Shown here: positions 6,137 to 6,704 of the stretch, piece by piece
Position numbering within the stretch: the stretch's first letter is position 1
Layout of the letters: each line of letters starts with the position of its first letter
NCBI GenBank assembly: GCA_028292075.1
Contig: JAQGNA010000482.1
Coordinates: 1-6,704, forward strand
Direction of reading: 5' to 3'
Length of the DNA: 6,704 nucleotides
DNA from: Rhodoferax sp.
Lineage (GTDB): Bacteria > Pseudomonadota > Gammaproteobacteria > Burkholderiales > Burkholderiaceae
The notes under the pieces: model-generated
The model's database searches: none
What the model saw: the letters and a program-made list of their open reading frames with translations, nothing else
Told to the model about the DNA's origin: nothing
Program-made: the position numbers and the translations under genes

Positions 6137-6598
6137 TTATTGCAGGACGGTGCCGGCTTCGCCGGACTGGGCCGCGGCAGCCTGCTGCTGCTCGTACATG
6201 GCCTGGAAGTTGATTTCGGCCAGGTGCACCTGCGGGAAGCCGGCGCGCTGAACGATGTCGGCAACGTTGCCGCGCAGGTACGGATAGACGATCTGCGGGC
6301 AGGCGATGCCGATGATCGGGCCCATCTGCTCCTGCGACAGGTTGCGGATCTCGAAGATGCCGGCCTGCTTGGCTTCGACCAGGAACACCGTCTTTTCGCC
6401 GATCTTGGTCGTGACGGTGGCGGTCACCGAGACTTCGAAAATGCCGTCGGTCACCGGGGTTGCGTCCACGCTCAGCTGGATGTCCACCGCGGGCTGCTGC
6501 TGCTCGAGCAGGATGGCGGGAGAGTTGGGCTGTTCGAGCGAGGCTTCCTTCAGGTAGATGCGCTGGATTTGGAAAACGGGATCTTGTTGCTCAGCCAT
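6137..6598 (-). CDS. secB: Protein-export chaperone SecB
   Basis: A 153-residue tetrameric cytoplasmic chaperone (E. coli 155) that keeps secretory preproteins unfolded and hands them to SecA at the Sec translocon. Seen hallmarks: [19 protein letters not shown] (9-27), the beta-sheet core with EVSVTATV and [11 protein letters not shown] (55-82), and the C-terminal block of [11 protein letters not shown] (100-110), [18 protein letters not shown] (118-135). The tail is acidic and Ala/Gln-rich, as is usual. The ATG at 6598 fits the family N-terminus; its ribosome binding site is weak (GAAAGAA). gpsA follows directly. grxC, often just upstream in this neighbourhood, is not identifiable in the remaining 106 bases. 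Confidence 0.98.
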   Translation of the reverse strand: MAEQQDPVFQIQRIYLKEASLEQPNSPAILLEQQQPAVDIQLSVDATPVTDGIFEVSVTATVTTKIGEKTVFLVEAKQAGIFEIRNLSQEQMGPIIGIACPQIVYPYLRGNVADIVQRAGFPQVHLAEINFQAMYEQQQAAAAQSGEAGTVLQ

Positions 6599-6630
6599 GA
6601 GATTCTTTCGGAACGAACGGGGTGCGGGTA

Positions 6631-6664
6631 CAAAACAAAGCCCGATGGAAGGGTTCCAGCGGGC
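6631..6664 (-). terminator. Intrinsic terminator upstream of secB
   Basis: On the minus strand, GCCCGCTGGAA-CCC-TTCCATCGGGC forms two 5-bp helices separated by one mismatch around a 3-base loop, followed at once by TTTGTTTTGT. That is the classical stem plus T-rich tail. It most likely ends the transcript of the gene to the right, or attenuates read-through into secB, whose start is only about 32 bases further on. Confidence 0.65.
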
Positions 6665-6679
6665 CAGATGAAAAGGCGA

Positions 6680-6704
6680 TTATTGCAGGTCGGAGCGCGG
6701 CCAC
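6680..6704 (-). CDS. Possible 3' end of an upstream gene, edge fragment
   Basis: One minus-strand frame entering from the right edge encodes WPRSDLQ and then a TAA at 6680-6682, 15 bases before the terminator hairpin. That is the spacing expected for the end of a real gene. It is the only frame here that stops before secB. The peptide is too short to identify; grxC would be expected from gene order, but the residues do not clearly match. Alternatively TGCAATAAT in the same place is an extended -10 promoter element for secB. Confidence 0.3.

Noticed and set aside
6106..6264. A 53-residue N-terminal extension of GpsA
   Set aside because: It overlaps the 3' end of secB, is Ser/Pro/Arg-rich, and would precede a Rossmann fold that normally begins at residue 1.

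Overview
The window comes from a GC-rich proteobacterium, most likely a betaproteobacterium of the Burkholderiales (Comamonadaceae-like). The reasons are the secB-gpsA gene pair, an flhDC flagellar master operon, strong third-position G/C, and an interspersed repeat core typical of these genomes. This placement rests on reading the proteins, not on a database search.

Layout, left to right. Positions 1-761 (+) hold the 3' part of a PAS-linked sensor histidine kinase whose start lies off the left edge. It converges, across a 22-bp gap carrying a perfect 6-4-6 dyad, on a large SNF2-family helicase-like ATPase at 784-3309 (-). Everything to the right is also on the minus strand. In transcription order (right to left) it reads: a possible 3' tail of an unknown gene with a good intrinsic terminator (6631-6704), secB (6137-6598), gpsA (5047-6105), a 243-bp regulatory gap, flhD copy 1 (4471-4803), flhC (3879-4424), a 161-bp structured spacer with a repeat, flhD copy 2 (3391-3717), then the SNF2 gene.

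Function. SecB (export chaperone) and GpsA (glycerol-3-phosphate synthesis for phospholipids) are housekeeping genes in their usual order. FlhD and FlhC form the heteromeric activator at the top of the flagellar gene hierarchy. The unusual point is that flhC is flanked by two complete, same-strand flhD genes whose products are about 70% identical, so the locus reads flhD1-flhC-flhD2. Copy 1 is tightly linked to flhC and has a good ribosome binding site. Copy 2 sits behind a long, structured, repeat-bearing spacer and has diverged at a few positions that may matter for FlhC contact or DNA binding. The gap upstream of flhD1 holds a near-perfect FNR/ANR-type box and a separate TGTAGG-N6-CCTACA dyad, so oxygen-responsive control of motility is a testable idea.

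No tRNA, rRNA, CRISPR array, transposase or phage gene was seen. The paired flhD genes and their control regions are the most interesting part; the rest is ordinary chromosome.
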